From positions 62,001-126,000 of the forward strand of contig JAIETZ010000004.1 in the NCBI GenBank assembly GCA_019744775.1: a stretch of 64,000 nucleotides of DNA, in the 5' to 3' direction. Shown here in pieces: positions 51,953 through 60,797 of the stretch. The position numbers and the translations under genes are program-made. Below the pieces are notes generated by a model, which did no database searches, was not told where the DNA came from, and saw only the letters and a program-made list of their open reading frames with translations. Numbering within the stretch: position 1 is the stretch's first letter; every line of letters begins with the position of its first letter. The DNA comes from Candidatus Obscuribacterales bacterium. GTDB taxonomy: Bacteria; Cyanobacteriota; Vampirovibrionia; Obscuribacterales; Obscuribacteraceae.

Positions 51953-53290
51953 CTACCAGCGCACAGGAATTGGCTCGTAATTCGGCCACTGAGGCAGCTT
52001 GCCGCTGCGCGGGCGAAAGAAGACTTCTAAGGTAAATGACCCTGGCTCAAAAATGACACTTTGAATAGTGTATGAGTTGTACAAATCGCCATCATACAAA
52101 GAGCCTGGATAATTTCCGTGATGCTCAGACATCACTTGTTTCATTCCCGTCGAGGTTATTGCCGGACCCGCCATCTTCAGTTGTTGTTGCATAGCCAACC
52201 AGCGCGGCGTGTTGATGTCACAACGTACAGGCTGTTTGCCCTGCTTCTGAGCACTTTTGACGCGATCCCAATCACTGGGATCCAAGTGATTGTCATCATT
52301 TTCTGCCAGGCAAAAACAATTGACTGTTCCTATTGCATCAGGAATTTGCCAGACTGCATTTGGGCGCATCGGAGAAGATGGAGTTCTCAATTCACGGCGT
52401 CTGGTTTCCTTGTAGCCGCTAATGTTATTTTCCAACACGGCTGCACGCACAGGATCGGCCAAGAAAATCACGTGGTTGAACGGATATTCTTTCTTCTCAT
52501 CGCTCATAAAATCCGCGACTTGTTCAATTGTTGTTGCCTGCTCAAGCGCCTGGCGTAAATCCATGGCATACGAACGCTTTTTGCCGGCAGAGTATTTACG
52601 ACCTGTCGGCGAATCCAGAATCGCTCCATAGACACCAGAGGCGTTGAAGGCAGTCACTGCTCCCATAAAACCAAGACAGGCAATATTCACAATTGATTGG
52701 CGGCCTTTGCGTATAGTGGTTACCGACTGTATTTGAGTTAGTTGATTGCCCTTTCCATCCGGCCAATCGAGATTACGACCACAAATTGTCTTACCAAAAG
52801 GTGTGCTGTTTCCGAAAGCAGCAGCAGCACTGCATTGATTCATGCGTGCTATATCAGCCATAAAGTTCAAAGTAAAAAGCTCGTCAGCTGAAAGCTTGCC
52901 GTCACCTTGCTTGTTGTCGTCACCACCGGAAAGCTTTGATGCAATACCTTCTATCTCTTCACGATATTGCGGCTCCAGTTGCTTGCGTATCTTCTTAACG
53001 CGACTAAGCATGACCTTATAAATTAGCCAACTGCCTTGAGTGCTTTCATTTATGTAAGAGTCAAAAATGGATTCAAATTGTGGGCAAGCAACTCGCAATG
53101 CTTCACCGTACTCTTCACCAATCTGACGCGGCGTCGCACCATGCTCATAATCTATCCACACATCGTAGTGCGTACCCGTGTCATAAATTCTCACATTGTT
53201 GCCCGCCCAGGCGGCATCGAATAAGCCGCTAATAAAGATCAGCAGTGTCACTGTCCAAATGAAATTAAAGACACGCCCAGACATACTCAC
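51953..53290 (-). CDS. exported C45/Ntn-hydrolase-type autoproteolytic acyltransferase or amidase
   Basis: 445 residues with a signal peptide (FIWTVTLLIFISGLFDAAWA). The likely nucleophile is Cys153 in MNQCSAAAAFG, where autocleavage would expose an N-terminal Cys; the downstream GRNLDWPDGKGNQL is typical of C45/choloylglycine-type Ntn hydrolases (as in penicillin acyltransferase and phospholipase-B-like families). The following ACLGFMGAVTAFNASGVYGAI supports it. Substrate is probably an amide of an acyl, bile-acid or amino group, but is unknown. It is the first gene before the DEAD helicase (nine-base gap). Tandem repeats precede it. Confidence 0.82.
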   Translation of the reverse strand: MSMSGRVFNFIWTVTLLIFISGLFDAAWAGNNVRIYDTGTHYDVWIDYEHGATPRQIGEEYGEALRVACPQFESIFDSYINESTQGSWLIYKVMLSRVKKIRKQLEPQYREEIEGIASKLSGGDDNKQGDGKLSADELFTLNFMADIARMNQCSAAAAFGNSTPFGKTICGRNLDWPDGKGNQLTQIQSVTTIRKGRQSIVNIACLGFMGAVTAFNASGVYGAILDSPTGRKYSAGKKRSYAMDLRQALEQATTIEQVADFMSDEKKEYPFNHVIFLADPVRAAVLENNISGYKETRRRELRTPSSPMRPNAVWQIPDAIGTVNCFCLAENDDNHLDPSDWDRVKSAQKQGKQPVRCDINTPRWLAMQQQLKMAGPAITSTGMKQVMSEHHGNYPGSLYDGDLYNSYTIQSVIFEPGSFTLEVFFRPRSGKLPQWPNYEPIPVRW

Positions 53291-53292
53291 AT

Positions 53293-53396
53293 TTTACCCC
53301 TCAATGTGGGGACGCACTTTGCCATTCATTGCAGGAACGTATTTACCCTCAATGTGGGGACCCACTTTGCCATTCATTGCAGGAACGCATTTACCC
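53293..53396 (+). repeat. 48-bp tandem repeat (two copies and a start)
   Basis: Two units begin at TTTACCC 53293 and 53342 and a third start at 53390; units differ at a few bases and the first has one extra C. Read on the minus strand the unit is 16 codons (for example VPAMNGK, PHIEG), giving an open frame of 39 residues (53294-53413) that begins in the adjacent palindrome and ends three bases before the C45 gene. Confidence 0.8.
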
Positions 53397-53401
53397 TTAT
53401 T

Positions 53402-53424
53402 GTACGGGCGCATTGCATGCGCCC
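53402..53424 (+). repeat. REP-like palindrome, copy 6 (GTAC head)
   Basis: Exact core GGGCGCATTGCATGCGCCC (53406-53424) preceded by GTAC in place of GTAG. It adjoins the 48-bp tandem repeat. Confidence 0.8.
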
Positions 53425-53509
53425 TAAAACCCCCACAAACGTAAAGGCCCGAATAGCCTTGGAGGCAATCCGGACCACTACGCGGTTGGCGGTTGGAAAA
53501 CTTTGTAAA

Positions 53510-53845
53510 TTAATGCGGCATATACATGAAGTAATAGCCACAGGCTCCGGCAAATACCATGAGAACGAAGAGCACACTTACAGCCGCGCCGGTTTTCTTA
53601 GCTGTAATTTGTTTGTTGGAAGCCTGAGTTATAGTTGCGCGCAGCATTTTTACTTTCTCTTGCTTTTGTTCAGAACCTTGTCTGGTCTTATTTACACGCT
53701 GGAAAAGTGCAGTGCCGCGGCAGCTGTCACAAAATGCTGTTCCTTCTAATACTGTGCCACCACACTTATAGCAAAGTTGTGTCGGCAACAGGGTAGGCGA
53801 CTCTTGGGCATACTGCCCCATTTCTTCAAAAGTCTGTTGAGTCAT
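53510..53845 (-). CDS. zinc-ribbon protein with one C-terminal TM helix
   Basis: 111 residues from ATG 53845 (GGAG upstream; the frame continues 18 codons further but without a site). Residues about 24-45 form a zinc ribbon: CYKCGG and CDSCRG. A basic segment (KTRQGSEQKQEKVKMLRATI) leads to a single TM helix near the end (GAAVSVLFVLMVFAGACGYYF). This is a tail-anchored zinc-ribbon plan, with the ribbon in the cytoplasm. Its partner is unknown. It lies alone between the repeats and the second Cys-rich protein gene. Confidence 0.72.
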   Translation of the reverse strand: MTQQTFEEMGQYAQESPTLLPTQLCYKCGGTVLEGTAFCDSCRGTALFQRVNKTRQGSEQKQEKVKMLRATITQASNKQITAKKTGAAVSVLFVLMVFAGACGYYFMYMPH

Positions 53846-54024
53846 AAATCCGTCTCCAGTAGATCCCCTGTGCTTTCGCCCTGAATGGATGGAGTGCAAG
53901 TCAAAGCCAACGACTTAGATAGTCGCTCGAAATAAATATGCAAGTGAGTTCCCGTAGTAAATGCCTCTTCCATCAGGCAGGAAGAGAATACGACGCGATT
54001 TAATGCTTGTCAAGCAGTTTTAAT

Positions 54025-55425
54025 CTAGCGTTCTTTTGGCGGCGCAGACGGCGCAAACGTCCAGCGCATGGTCGCTTGGGGGTGGTGGGGTCCTGTCAGC
54101 AATAATTCAATGACCATCGGATAGGTACTTGGGTCCGGGTATTTGGCCGCGTCTTGTGGATTTTGACGCCTGTAGTCATCCATTATCTTGTCCAAGTCGA
54201 CGACCTCATATGCCAAAGTCCCCGAACTGTGCCGCTCATCGAACATCCCCTCCGTCGGACTGTGCAATAGCTTGAACCAGGGACAATTTGGAGCGTAGAA
54301 GTTCGCAGAGCCCCAGAACAACTCACTGCCTGTGAGATTGCAATTGATGGTTATCCTATCTCCAGGTGAAACATATTCAGGCAATGGCGTGAAAGTAAAT
54401 GTGCTATTGCGCAGCGGACTGCCTGGCTTGTCTCTTACACTATGTCCGAACCACATTACATTGTCTGGGCGAATTTCCATAGTGTTTTCTTTGTACGAAC
54501 CACCGCCTTGTACGGTTGGTCCTGTGCAGCGGAAATATTTTTTAGCAGGAGCTGCCGCTGGTTGAGGAGCCGGCTTTGGTTTCGATGGTAATGTTCTCGC
54601 CACTTGAGTCTTTGCCGGCGCCAACATGCACACAGCTGTCGTCGTGCGCCCTCCTTCGGTCACTGAAATCGTGCACTTGCCCGGACAGTCTTTCGGCATC
54701 TTGCAAATTTGTTTACGCGGCGATTCAGCAAGCGTGTCACACCTCTTCCCATTGCAAGTCACCTTAGAAGTAAGACTGCGTCCGTCACATGGACCGACAA
54801 TTTTTAAAGGAGCGCCACAAGTACCAGCAGGCGGAATGACGCACTTGGTCGGTTTCGGTGGAGGCGTTGGGCTACATGAAAGCGGCTTACGCGCTACAAC
54901 GTGCCCATTCTTATCTTTGATACAGACGTTTATCTTCTTATGGCTTTTCGGGATGTAACAGCTAAAAGCATTACGGCGATGGGGGACCGTGCTTATTTCC
55001 GGCGGAGCCATTGCAATTGTCGGCTCGGCGCATTTTGGTTTTGATGGTTCAGAGATTTTTGGAGTCTCTTTGTGTTCTTCTTTTGACTCTTCCGGCTCTT
55101 GCACTTCCTGAGTCTCTTCGATTTCCACCACATATCCCTGCAAGTTGTCTTCGTTTTCGTGGAGCTCCTCTTTGGTTTCACCTTTAGGTTCGGCAATAAC
55201 AGAGCCAGAAATGGTATCAGTCGCGGACATATCATCCGGCAAGTCGACAGTCACTGTGCCCGACAGTGTATCGAACTCCACACTTTCCAAACCATCAGCT
55301 GCTTTTACAGTAGCGGATGCTTGCTCAGGAGCAGTATCTTGCGCTGTCGTGAACGTACTGCATGTCATCGTGACGACCAATGACAGACCCAATGCTAAAG
55401 CAACAGACTTTTTAGCCCTGTTCAT
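54025..55425 (-). CDS. secreted Cys/Pro-rich protein, paralog of the 28545 protein
   Basis: 466 residues with a signal peptide (ALALGLSLVVTMTCS). It shares with the 28545 protein the N-terminal block (EFDTLSGTVTVDLPDD, SATDTISGSV, EPKGETKEE, GYVVEIEETQEVQE) and the Cys-rich middle (GTCGAPLKIVGPCDGRS, LAESPRKQIC), in the same order; the Pro-rich linkers and the C-terminal beta-rich region differ more. The pair probably arose by duplication. Exported, probably disulfide-bonded; no known family. It is single on the minus strand, downstream of the PHP-like gene. Confidence 0.8.
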   Translation of the reverse strand: MNRAKKSVALALGLSLVVTMTCSTFTTAQDTAPEQASATVKAADGLESVEFDTLSGTVTVDLPDDMSATDTISGSVIAEPKGETKEELHENEDNLQGYVVEIEETQEVQEPEESKEEHKETPKISEPSKPKCAEPTIAMAPPEISTVPHRRNAFSCYIPKSHKKINVCIKDKNGHVVARKPLSCSPTPPPKPTKCVIPPAGTCGAPLKIVGPCDGRSLTSKVTCNGKRCDTLAESPRKQICKMPKDCPGKCTISVTEGGRTTTAVCMLAPAKTQVARTLPSKPKPAPQPAAAPAKKYFRCTGPTVQGGGSYKENTMEIRPDNVMWFGHSVRDKPGSPLRNSTFTFTPLPEYVSPGDRITINCNLTGSELFWGSANFYAPNCPWFKLLHSPTEGMFDERHSSGTLAYEVVDLDKIMDDYRRQNPQDAAKYPDPSTYPMVIELLLTGPHHPQATMRWTFAPSAPPKER

Positions 55426-55508
55426 AGCTTGCCTTACCTTTTTGCCAATGCCAGCCTAAGACCCAGACACCTCATGCCCTTGGGTTGGAAAGGCAAAACA
55501 AGGACAAG

Positions 55509-57080
55509 CTAATTGTGTCGATTAATTTCAATGCCTTTTGCCGGACTCGGTAGCCAACCTTCCGGCTGCACCCATATGGTAGTAGTCGCAGCGGCTGTAT
55601 CAACCTGCTTCTGTCCGTTTTGCCCAGGATAGGCGCGTTCTATTTGCATTACAAATGCGTTGGCATTTTCCCGCTTGTATTTAACGTCATCGAATAATAC
55701 TTCCTGGTTATTATTCAGAAGCTCATCGCCAGTCACTGATTTTTCTTCCACGACACTGGCTGTTTTCAAATCACCAACAGTTGTATCAGCCCAGAGTTTA
55801 ACGTTATACGTTGCCTTGCGATCCAATCTGCCACCAATTAAAACTTTGAAACGCAATTTGTCTATGTCAGCCGGATTAATAACACTACCCATCACGTACT
55901 TATCGTTTGCAATTGTCACTGCTTGGAGATTTTTGTAATCAGTTGAAGTAAAAGTCCGCCTCTGTGCCAGACACTCCATTACTTCTTCTTGGTCTTCTTT
56001 ATGCACCAACAATCCCATGCCGGCCGGACGACCGCCCATGTCTCCGTAATGCTGGTCACGCTCAAATACGAAGCCCAATTTGATTCCCGTATCTATATAA
56101 CCAAAAGCAGGGTCCAGCTTGAGACTACCTGGGCTCATATGCTCAACCGGCCCCCTTGTCAGACCTTGTCCCTGAATAACACCCTGAAAGGTGTAAATTT
56201 CTCCATAGTTCTTTGCCCATTCATATTGGTTGGGATAGCAGTTCATAAAGTAATGATTGGGGTTAACTCCTTTCGGAAAACCATTTACCGGCTGAGAGCG
56301 CGTGTCAGGATGGGCTAGTCCCGCTCTTTTAAATGCCTTCAGACGGCGAAGTTCTTCAATTAGTGCAAGACCATCAGTTACTTTGTAGTGAAAGACCTGC
56401 TGTTCACCATCAGGCGATGTTGGGCGCGCAGAGTCATGACCCATAAATCTGGTTACAGGATATTCGTGCTGATTGCCATCTAAATCGGCTATAAATAAAG
56501 TTGGGGTGTTGAGCAACACTACATGGTTGGTTTTGGAAATAGTGCCTAATTCCTGGCCATAGAGCGCTATAAACTTACCGTTGCTCTCGCGTGTAACGCG
56601 TGCGGTATCTTCTCTAAGTTGCTTGAAAGCCTGAGGATCATCAACAATATTCGGCTTTCCTTTCTCGTCTTCATAACGCGGATCGTCGGGTGGCACTCCA
56701 TTGCGACTTTCTTTGTGATTGTGGGGTGTATAGGACCCAAGCCTAACGCCGCCATCTATTGCGGTCTTAGCTAAACTATCAACCGTACCCATACCGTCAT
56801 CACGATCATAATGACCGTGAATTGAACAGCCTGGACTACCGAAGACGATGTATTCCTGGTCGCCCGCCTTGATTGAAGTTATTGGAGCATCAACGAAGTC
56901 GCCGTCTAGGCTACTGCGCTTGAAGTACTCTGGAAACTTTCGATGAATTGCATGATTACGACGCTTCTGGGTCCTAGTCCCGCTTGGAGCGCGCCAAGCA
57001 TCGCCACTTAAGTCAACCTGAGTTACGGCTTCCTGACAGTCAGCCGGCGATTCATTTTCCAGATTATCGATGTGACGCAT
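55509..57080 (-). CDS. PHP-like metal-dependent hydrolase family protein
   Basis: 523 residues from ATG 57080 (MRHIDNLENES; the frame extends 12 codons further). Features of the PHP metal-binding fold are seen in order: HGHYDRDDGMG (about 85-95), YTPHNHKESRNG (about 116-127), YGQELGT (Glu, about 172) and AHPDTRS (about 259). These give a trio or more of metal ligands as in PHP phosphoesterases. The C-terminal 170 residues (beta-rich, LRFKVLIGGRLDRKATYNVKLW) form a second domain. No signal peptide. Catalytic function and substrate unknown; only the family-level call is supported. Confidence 0.7.
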   Translation of the reverse strand: MRHIDNLENESPADCQEAVTQVDLSGDAWRAPSGTRTQKRRNHAIHRKFPEYFKRSSLDGDFVDAPITSIKAGDQEYIVFGSPGCSIHGHYDRDDGMGTVDSLAKTAIDGGVRLGSYTPHNHKESRNGVPPDDPRYEDEKGKPNIVDDPQAFKQLREDTARVTRESNGKFIALYGQELGTISKTNHVVLLNTPTLFIADLDGNQHEYPVTRFMGHDSARPTSPDGEQQVFHYKVTDGLALIEELRRLKAFKRAGLAHPDTRSQPVNGFPKGVNPNHYFMNCYPNQYEWAKNYGEIYTFQGVIQGQGLTRGPVEHMSPGSLKLDPAFGYIDTGIKLGFVFERDQHYGDMGGRPAGMGLLVHKEDQEEVMECLAQRRTFTSTDYKNLQAVTIANDKYVMGSVINPADIDKLRFKVLIGGRLDRKATYNVKLWADTTVGDLKTASVVEEKSVTGDELLNNNQEVLFDDVKYKRENANAFVMQIERAYPGQNGQKQVDTAAATTTIWVQPEGWLPSPAKGIEINRHN

Positions 57081-57155
57081 AGCTACCCACGATAGGTACA
57101 CAGATCGTAGGCACATTAAGGCTTTTGGGCACTGGGGAATCCACTAATGAACACC

Positions 57156-57182
57156 AAAAAAGCACAGTTGCGGGCTGTGCTT
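57156..57182 (-). terminator. rho-independent terminator on the minus strand, upstream of the PHP-like gene
   Basis: AAGCACAG (57160-57167), a seven-base loop and CTGTGCTT (57175-57182) form an eight-pair stem; on the minus strand it is followed by six U (AAAAAA 57156-57161). It lies 76 bp before the PHP-like start, in the 268-bp region between divergent genes, with no upstream gene to end, so an attenuator or a small RNA is possible. Confidence 0.65.
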
Positions 57183-57348
57183 CTTGGTTTGGGTCACACA
57201 CGGAGGACGTCTTTATTACTTTATCGGCCCCCAGTGGGGACAAGTAGACGCTTAGCCCTGAGGAATTTCTAGGGATTTCCCTGGTGTCTTACAAGGTTAA
57301 ATGTGCAAAGTTGTCCAAAACGGCGCCTACCGTGGATAAATATCATTA

Positions 57349-59748
57349 ATGGATATGACCCGAGAGAAATTGGAAGAGTGTCTGGGACTTGCGCGTTCGG
57401 CCGGCGAGCGTCGGCTGGCCGTTCAGGCACTGGTTCATCTTTCGGATTTGGACCAAGCTGAAGGGCACATGAGACAGGCAATCGAGCATCTCTTAAGCGC
57501 ATTGTCGGATTCGTTAGATACATCCGATAAGCAAGCTGTGGAATTTTGTTTCGGTAAGTTAGGATTGGTCTATTTGGCAGACGGGCAATATGAGAAGGCC
57601 GCACAATGTTTCCGGAATGCGCTGGATAACGGAATGGAAAGCCCAAATAAAATAGCTTGGACCGGCAGTCTTGGGCAGAGTCTTGCGGAGCTTGGTCAAT
57701 ATGACGAGGCGCTGGCCTGCTTCGTTGAAGTATTAGAAGGAGCGAAGCAAGAAGGTGACATAGTCTCGCAGTCTATTTGTTTGGGCAGCACCGGCAATTT
57801 ACATTACGAACAGAATCATTTGAGCGAGGCTGACAAAAATTACCAGCAGGCATTGGCTATGTCGGTGGAAGCTGGTGATGAAAGGCTGCAAGCGATTTGG
57901 CAAGGCAATATCGCTTCGACGAAAGCTAAGCTCGGAGATCCAGACGCGGCAATCGACGCTTGCAAGCAAGCTCTAAATTTTGCTCAAACTAGTGGCGACA
58001 AGACTCTGGAAGCGGCACATCTAGACACGATAGGTGATTGTTACATGATCAAAGGCGAAGCTGATACTGCTTCGCAATTCTACAAGCAAGCTCTGGAGTT
58101 GAGCCAAAGCATAGGCTGGAGTCCATTTGAAAGAGTCTATTTGGGCAATCTGGCTAGGGCACAATTTAGACTGGGCAATAACAATGCCGCCTTTGATCTA
58201 TTCTCGCAAGCTATCGATCAATTCGATGCGCAGCGAAGCAGTCTACGATCAGATTTTTTGAAAACAAGTTTCTCCACTCGCGGTCATGATTTGTATAAAG
58301 ACATGATTGAATTGTGTCTGAAAGACGGCAAACGAGTCGAAGCATTAGAATACATCAGCCGCTCAAAATCACGGGCAATGCTGGATCTTTTAGGCAATTC
58401 CCCAATAGATATTTCAGATTTATCCAATACCATTGATGAAAGCCTTGCCAAATTGATTGCTGAAGAAAAAGATTTGCGTGAGCAAATTCGTCATCTTGAA
58501 AGAGTATTCGGCGACGGCACCGGCAATGAATCGCGCGGAGGCGGCAGCTCCGGCCCAGATATGAATAAGCTCTATACGCAATGGCGCCAGACTATTGAGC
58601 AGTTAAAGAGTCGTCATCCCAACTATGCCAATATGGTCTCGGTCGATGCGCTTTCCTTTTCTGAAATGCAAACACTATGGCAAGGAAATCTTCTTGCCAG
58701 CGACGTTGCGATAATTGAATATTTCGTCACGGAAAAATATCTGCTGGCAATGGCCATCTGGAAGAATGCTTCTGAACCAACCTATTCCATATTAAGAGAT
58801 CCCAACGAACTACAATCGCTCAATAAGGACTTGAAGACATTTCTCGAGATGGTCTCGACCGAAGGTTGGCAGGTACCGGACACGTTATCGAAACGTCTTT
58901 ATGAAAAGCTTCTTGCACCTCTTGCTAAAGACATCCCAGAAAATATCAGTTCTTTGATTATTATCCCTCACGAGTCGCTTTATCATGTACCGTTTGCAGC
59001 ACTGCATGATGGCTGCGGTTATCTGGTGGAGAAATGGACAATTAGCCATTTGCCGAGTACCAGTCTCATTCCAATTTTGAAAAATAGAACAATCGACAAG
59101 GACAATTTGCGGTATTTGCTCTCAACCGTTAGTGACTATTCCGCCACACGCAATTCGGTACTTGTTCCTTATTCGGACTTGCGATCGGCGGCTGGATTCA
59201 ATGACCTCACTCATGCAAAGCAAGAAGCTAAGAATGTTCTTTCCATTACGAAAGAGGAACAAACAACTGTTATTTCCGACAAAGAAGTCGGCAAGCTATT
59301 ACCAAGGCTTTTCAATCAACATGAAGTTGTGCACTTTGCCGGTCACGCTGTTTTTCATCCCGACCAACCGTTAGCCTCAGGGCTTGTTATGTCTGACGGG
59401 CATGTCTTAACAGCAGCGTCCATATTAAACAGCGGAGCTTTGAGAACCAAAAACGGGAAGCTCATGGTCTTGTCTGCTTGTCAGACCGGACTGAATCAAG
59501 TCACTTCCGGAGGTGAAATTATTGGCTTAACGAGAGCGTTAATGTACGCAGGCATGCCAAATCTAATTTTGAGCCTCTGGGAAGTAGCCGATGAGTCAAC
59601 CGCTAAGTTAATGCAGGGCTTCTATCAAGCTTGGCAGGGAGGCGTAGTCTCTGTTGCCAAAGCCCTGCAAGAAGCACAAATAAAAGGGCTCAAAGAAGGT
59701 CTTGCGCCACATGCCTGGGCCCCATTTATTCACATTGGCATTGAATAA
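57349..59748 (+). CDS. TPR - CHAT domain protease
   Basis: 799 residues. The first 340 residues are a run of TPR repeats (about 8; for example AIEHLLSALSDSL, EKAAQCFRNALDNG, AIDACKQALNFAQ). A linker with an acidic coiled region (about 365-400) follows, then a CHAT domain (about 500-799), a caspase-like cysteine protease fold. The catalytic His666 (HFAGHA) and Cys711 (LSACQTG) are visible, with the trailing MYAGMPNLILSLWEVADESTA block. The first of two ATGs is used; no clear ribosome site. CHAT proteases act in bacterial defence and separase-like processing; here no defence genes adjoin. Confidence 0.92.
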   Translation: MDMTREKLEECLGLARSAGERRLAVQALVHLSDLDQAEGHMRQAIEHLLSALSDSLDTSDKQAVEFCFGKLGLVYLADGQYEKAAQCFRNALDNGMESPNKIAWTGSLGQSLAELGQYDEALACFVEVLEGAKQEGDIVSQSICLGSTGNLHYEQNHLSEADKNYQQALAMSVEAGDERLQAIWQGNIASTKAKLGDPDAAIDACKQALNFAQTSGDKTLEAAHLDTIGDCYMIKGEADTASQFYKQALELSQSIGWSPFERVYLGNLARAQFRLGNNNAAFDLFSQAIDQFDAQRSSLRSDFLKTSFSTRGHDLYKDMIELCLKDGKRVEALEYISRSKSRAMLDLLGNSPIDISDLSNTIDESLAKLIAEEKDLREQIRHLERVFGDGTGNESRGGGSSGPDMNKLYTQWRQTIEQLKSRHPNYANMVSVDALSFSEMQTLWQGNLLASDVAIIEYFVTEKYLLAMAIWKNASEPTYSILRDPNELQSLNKDLKTFLEMVSTEGWQVPDTLSKRLYEKLLAPLAKDIPENISSLIIIPHESLYHVPFAALHDGCGYLVEKWTISHLPSTSLIPILKNRTIDKDNLRYLLSTVSDYSATRNSVLVPYSDLRSAAGFNDLTHAKQEAKNVLSITKEEQTTVISDKEVGKLLPRLFNQHEVVHFAGHAVFHPDQPLASGLVMSDGHVLTAASILNSGALRTKNGKLMVLSACQTGLNQVTSGGEIIGLTRALMYAGMPNLILSLWEVADESTAKLMQGFYQAWQGGVVSVAKALQEAQIKGLKEGLAPHAWAPFIHIGIE

Positions 59749-59798
59749 AGTAATAAAGAGGTTATAGTGAATTAGAGCCTGCCGCCTGGAGGACTAAC

Positions 59799-60257
59799 AT
59801 GACCCGCTCGCGTTTAATATTGCCTGTTTTACTAGCTTTGCTCGCTGCACCGTCCATGGTGTCAGCTCAGACAACTTTTGAAGGTGGACAGCCCCAAAGA
59901 GATCCGTTGGCTGTCTACAAAGAAGTGGGCATCAACGCCGAACAAGAAGCGAAGATCAGGCAACTAAGCAAAGAGTTCGAAGACGCTTCCCGCGTGCGCG
60001 ATGAGCGCGTCAAAAACCTGATGGGTGAGGTATTTGAACTTTCGTTGCAGCCGGCTCCAGACGAAGCGACAGTGCTCGCCAAGCAAGATGAAATGAACAA
60101 AGTGCAAGCAGAGAAAGCCACCGAACGCGTCAAATTGCTTTTGGCAATTCGCAATGTACTTACAGCAGAACAAAAGCAACGATTAGTAACAATAATAGAA
60201 GAGCGAACCCGCACTCCTTCTGCGCTTAATCAGAGTGCTGGTCAGATACAGAAATAA
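59799..60257 (+). CDS. exported Spy/CpxP-like helical protein
   Basis: 152 residues with a signal peptide (1-24, cleavage after VSA) and GGAGGA before the ATG. The rest is a long helical hairpin, with the LTAEQKQRL segment near the end, an LTxxQ-type motif used by Spy/CpxP/ZraP periplasmic chaperones, which hold unfolded proteins or sense metals. Other LTxxQ copies are weak. It follows the TPR-CHAT gene by 50 bp and may or may not be co-transcribed. A role in envelope stress is inference. Confidence 0.78.
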   Translation: MTRSRLILPVLLALLAAPSMVSAQTTFEGGQPQRDPLAVYKEVGINAEQEAKIRQLSKEFEDASRVRDERVKNLMGEVFELSLQPAPDEATVLAKQDEMNKVQAEKATERVKLLLAIRNVLTAEQKQRLVTIIEERTRTPSALNQSAGQIQK

Positions 60258-60270
60258 TTCTGTTCAGGCT

Positions 60271-60567
60271 CTAGAGTCCAATACTTCTTAAAATGCGTAC
60301 TGCCGTATCAACTCCATCCCGACGATATCGGTACGGATACGGGTCAAGTACGTAACCAGGATATGGGCTAGCATACGGGCTAACGTAATACGGATTGTAA
60401 GGGTATGGATAGGCGGCGCCGTAATATGGATTACCGTATCTATAGCCGAAGCTACGGCCATGGCGGTAATAATGGCGCCAGTCATCAGCTAACGCAGGCA
60501 AGCCGGCAACAATGGTCATACCTATTGTTACAGCTACAAACGCGAGCTTTGATTTGAAACCAGTCAT
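60271..60567 (-). CDS. small exported Tyr/Pro-rich protein
   Basis: 98 residues from ATG 60567, with GGAGG eight bases upstream; upstream codons are not needed. A signal peptide (1-29, ending ALA) leads to a segment very rich in Tyr, Pro and Gly (YRYGNPYYGAAYPYPYNPYY), then a short charged end. Low-complexity Tyr/Pro proteins like this occur in envelopes of many bacteria; function is unknown. It is convergent to the Spy-like gene. Confidence 0.75.
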   Translation of the reverse strand: MTGFKSKLAFVAVTIGMTIVAGLPALADDWRHYYRHGRSFGYRYGNPYYGAAYPYPYNPYYVSPYASPYPGYVLDPYPYRYRRDGVDTAVRILRSIGL

Positions 60568-60797
60568 TACATTTTCCTCCTTCACTACCTCTGATATATA
60601 AGAAGCGCAAGAAGGCATGAATGTTTCAGCCTAAATGCCTGAAACAAGCTTATTTCGTTAAGATATCATTGATTCTTAATATGCATTATCGAAATACGGG
60701 AATGGACTGTTCAATAAATTCAACCGATAGGATGATACTTGCCGATTGTCTGTATGAAATGATTGAACTGGCAACTTTAGTGCTTTAGGCTATTTAC

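Noticed and set aside
53293-53396. CRISPR-like repeat array
   Set aside because: Units are directly adjacent with no variable spacers, and no cas gene is present.
28545-55425. The two Cys-rich paralogs as part of a composite transposon
   Set aside because: They are 25 kb apart in the same orientation, diverged, and no transposase is seen near either copy.
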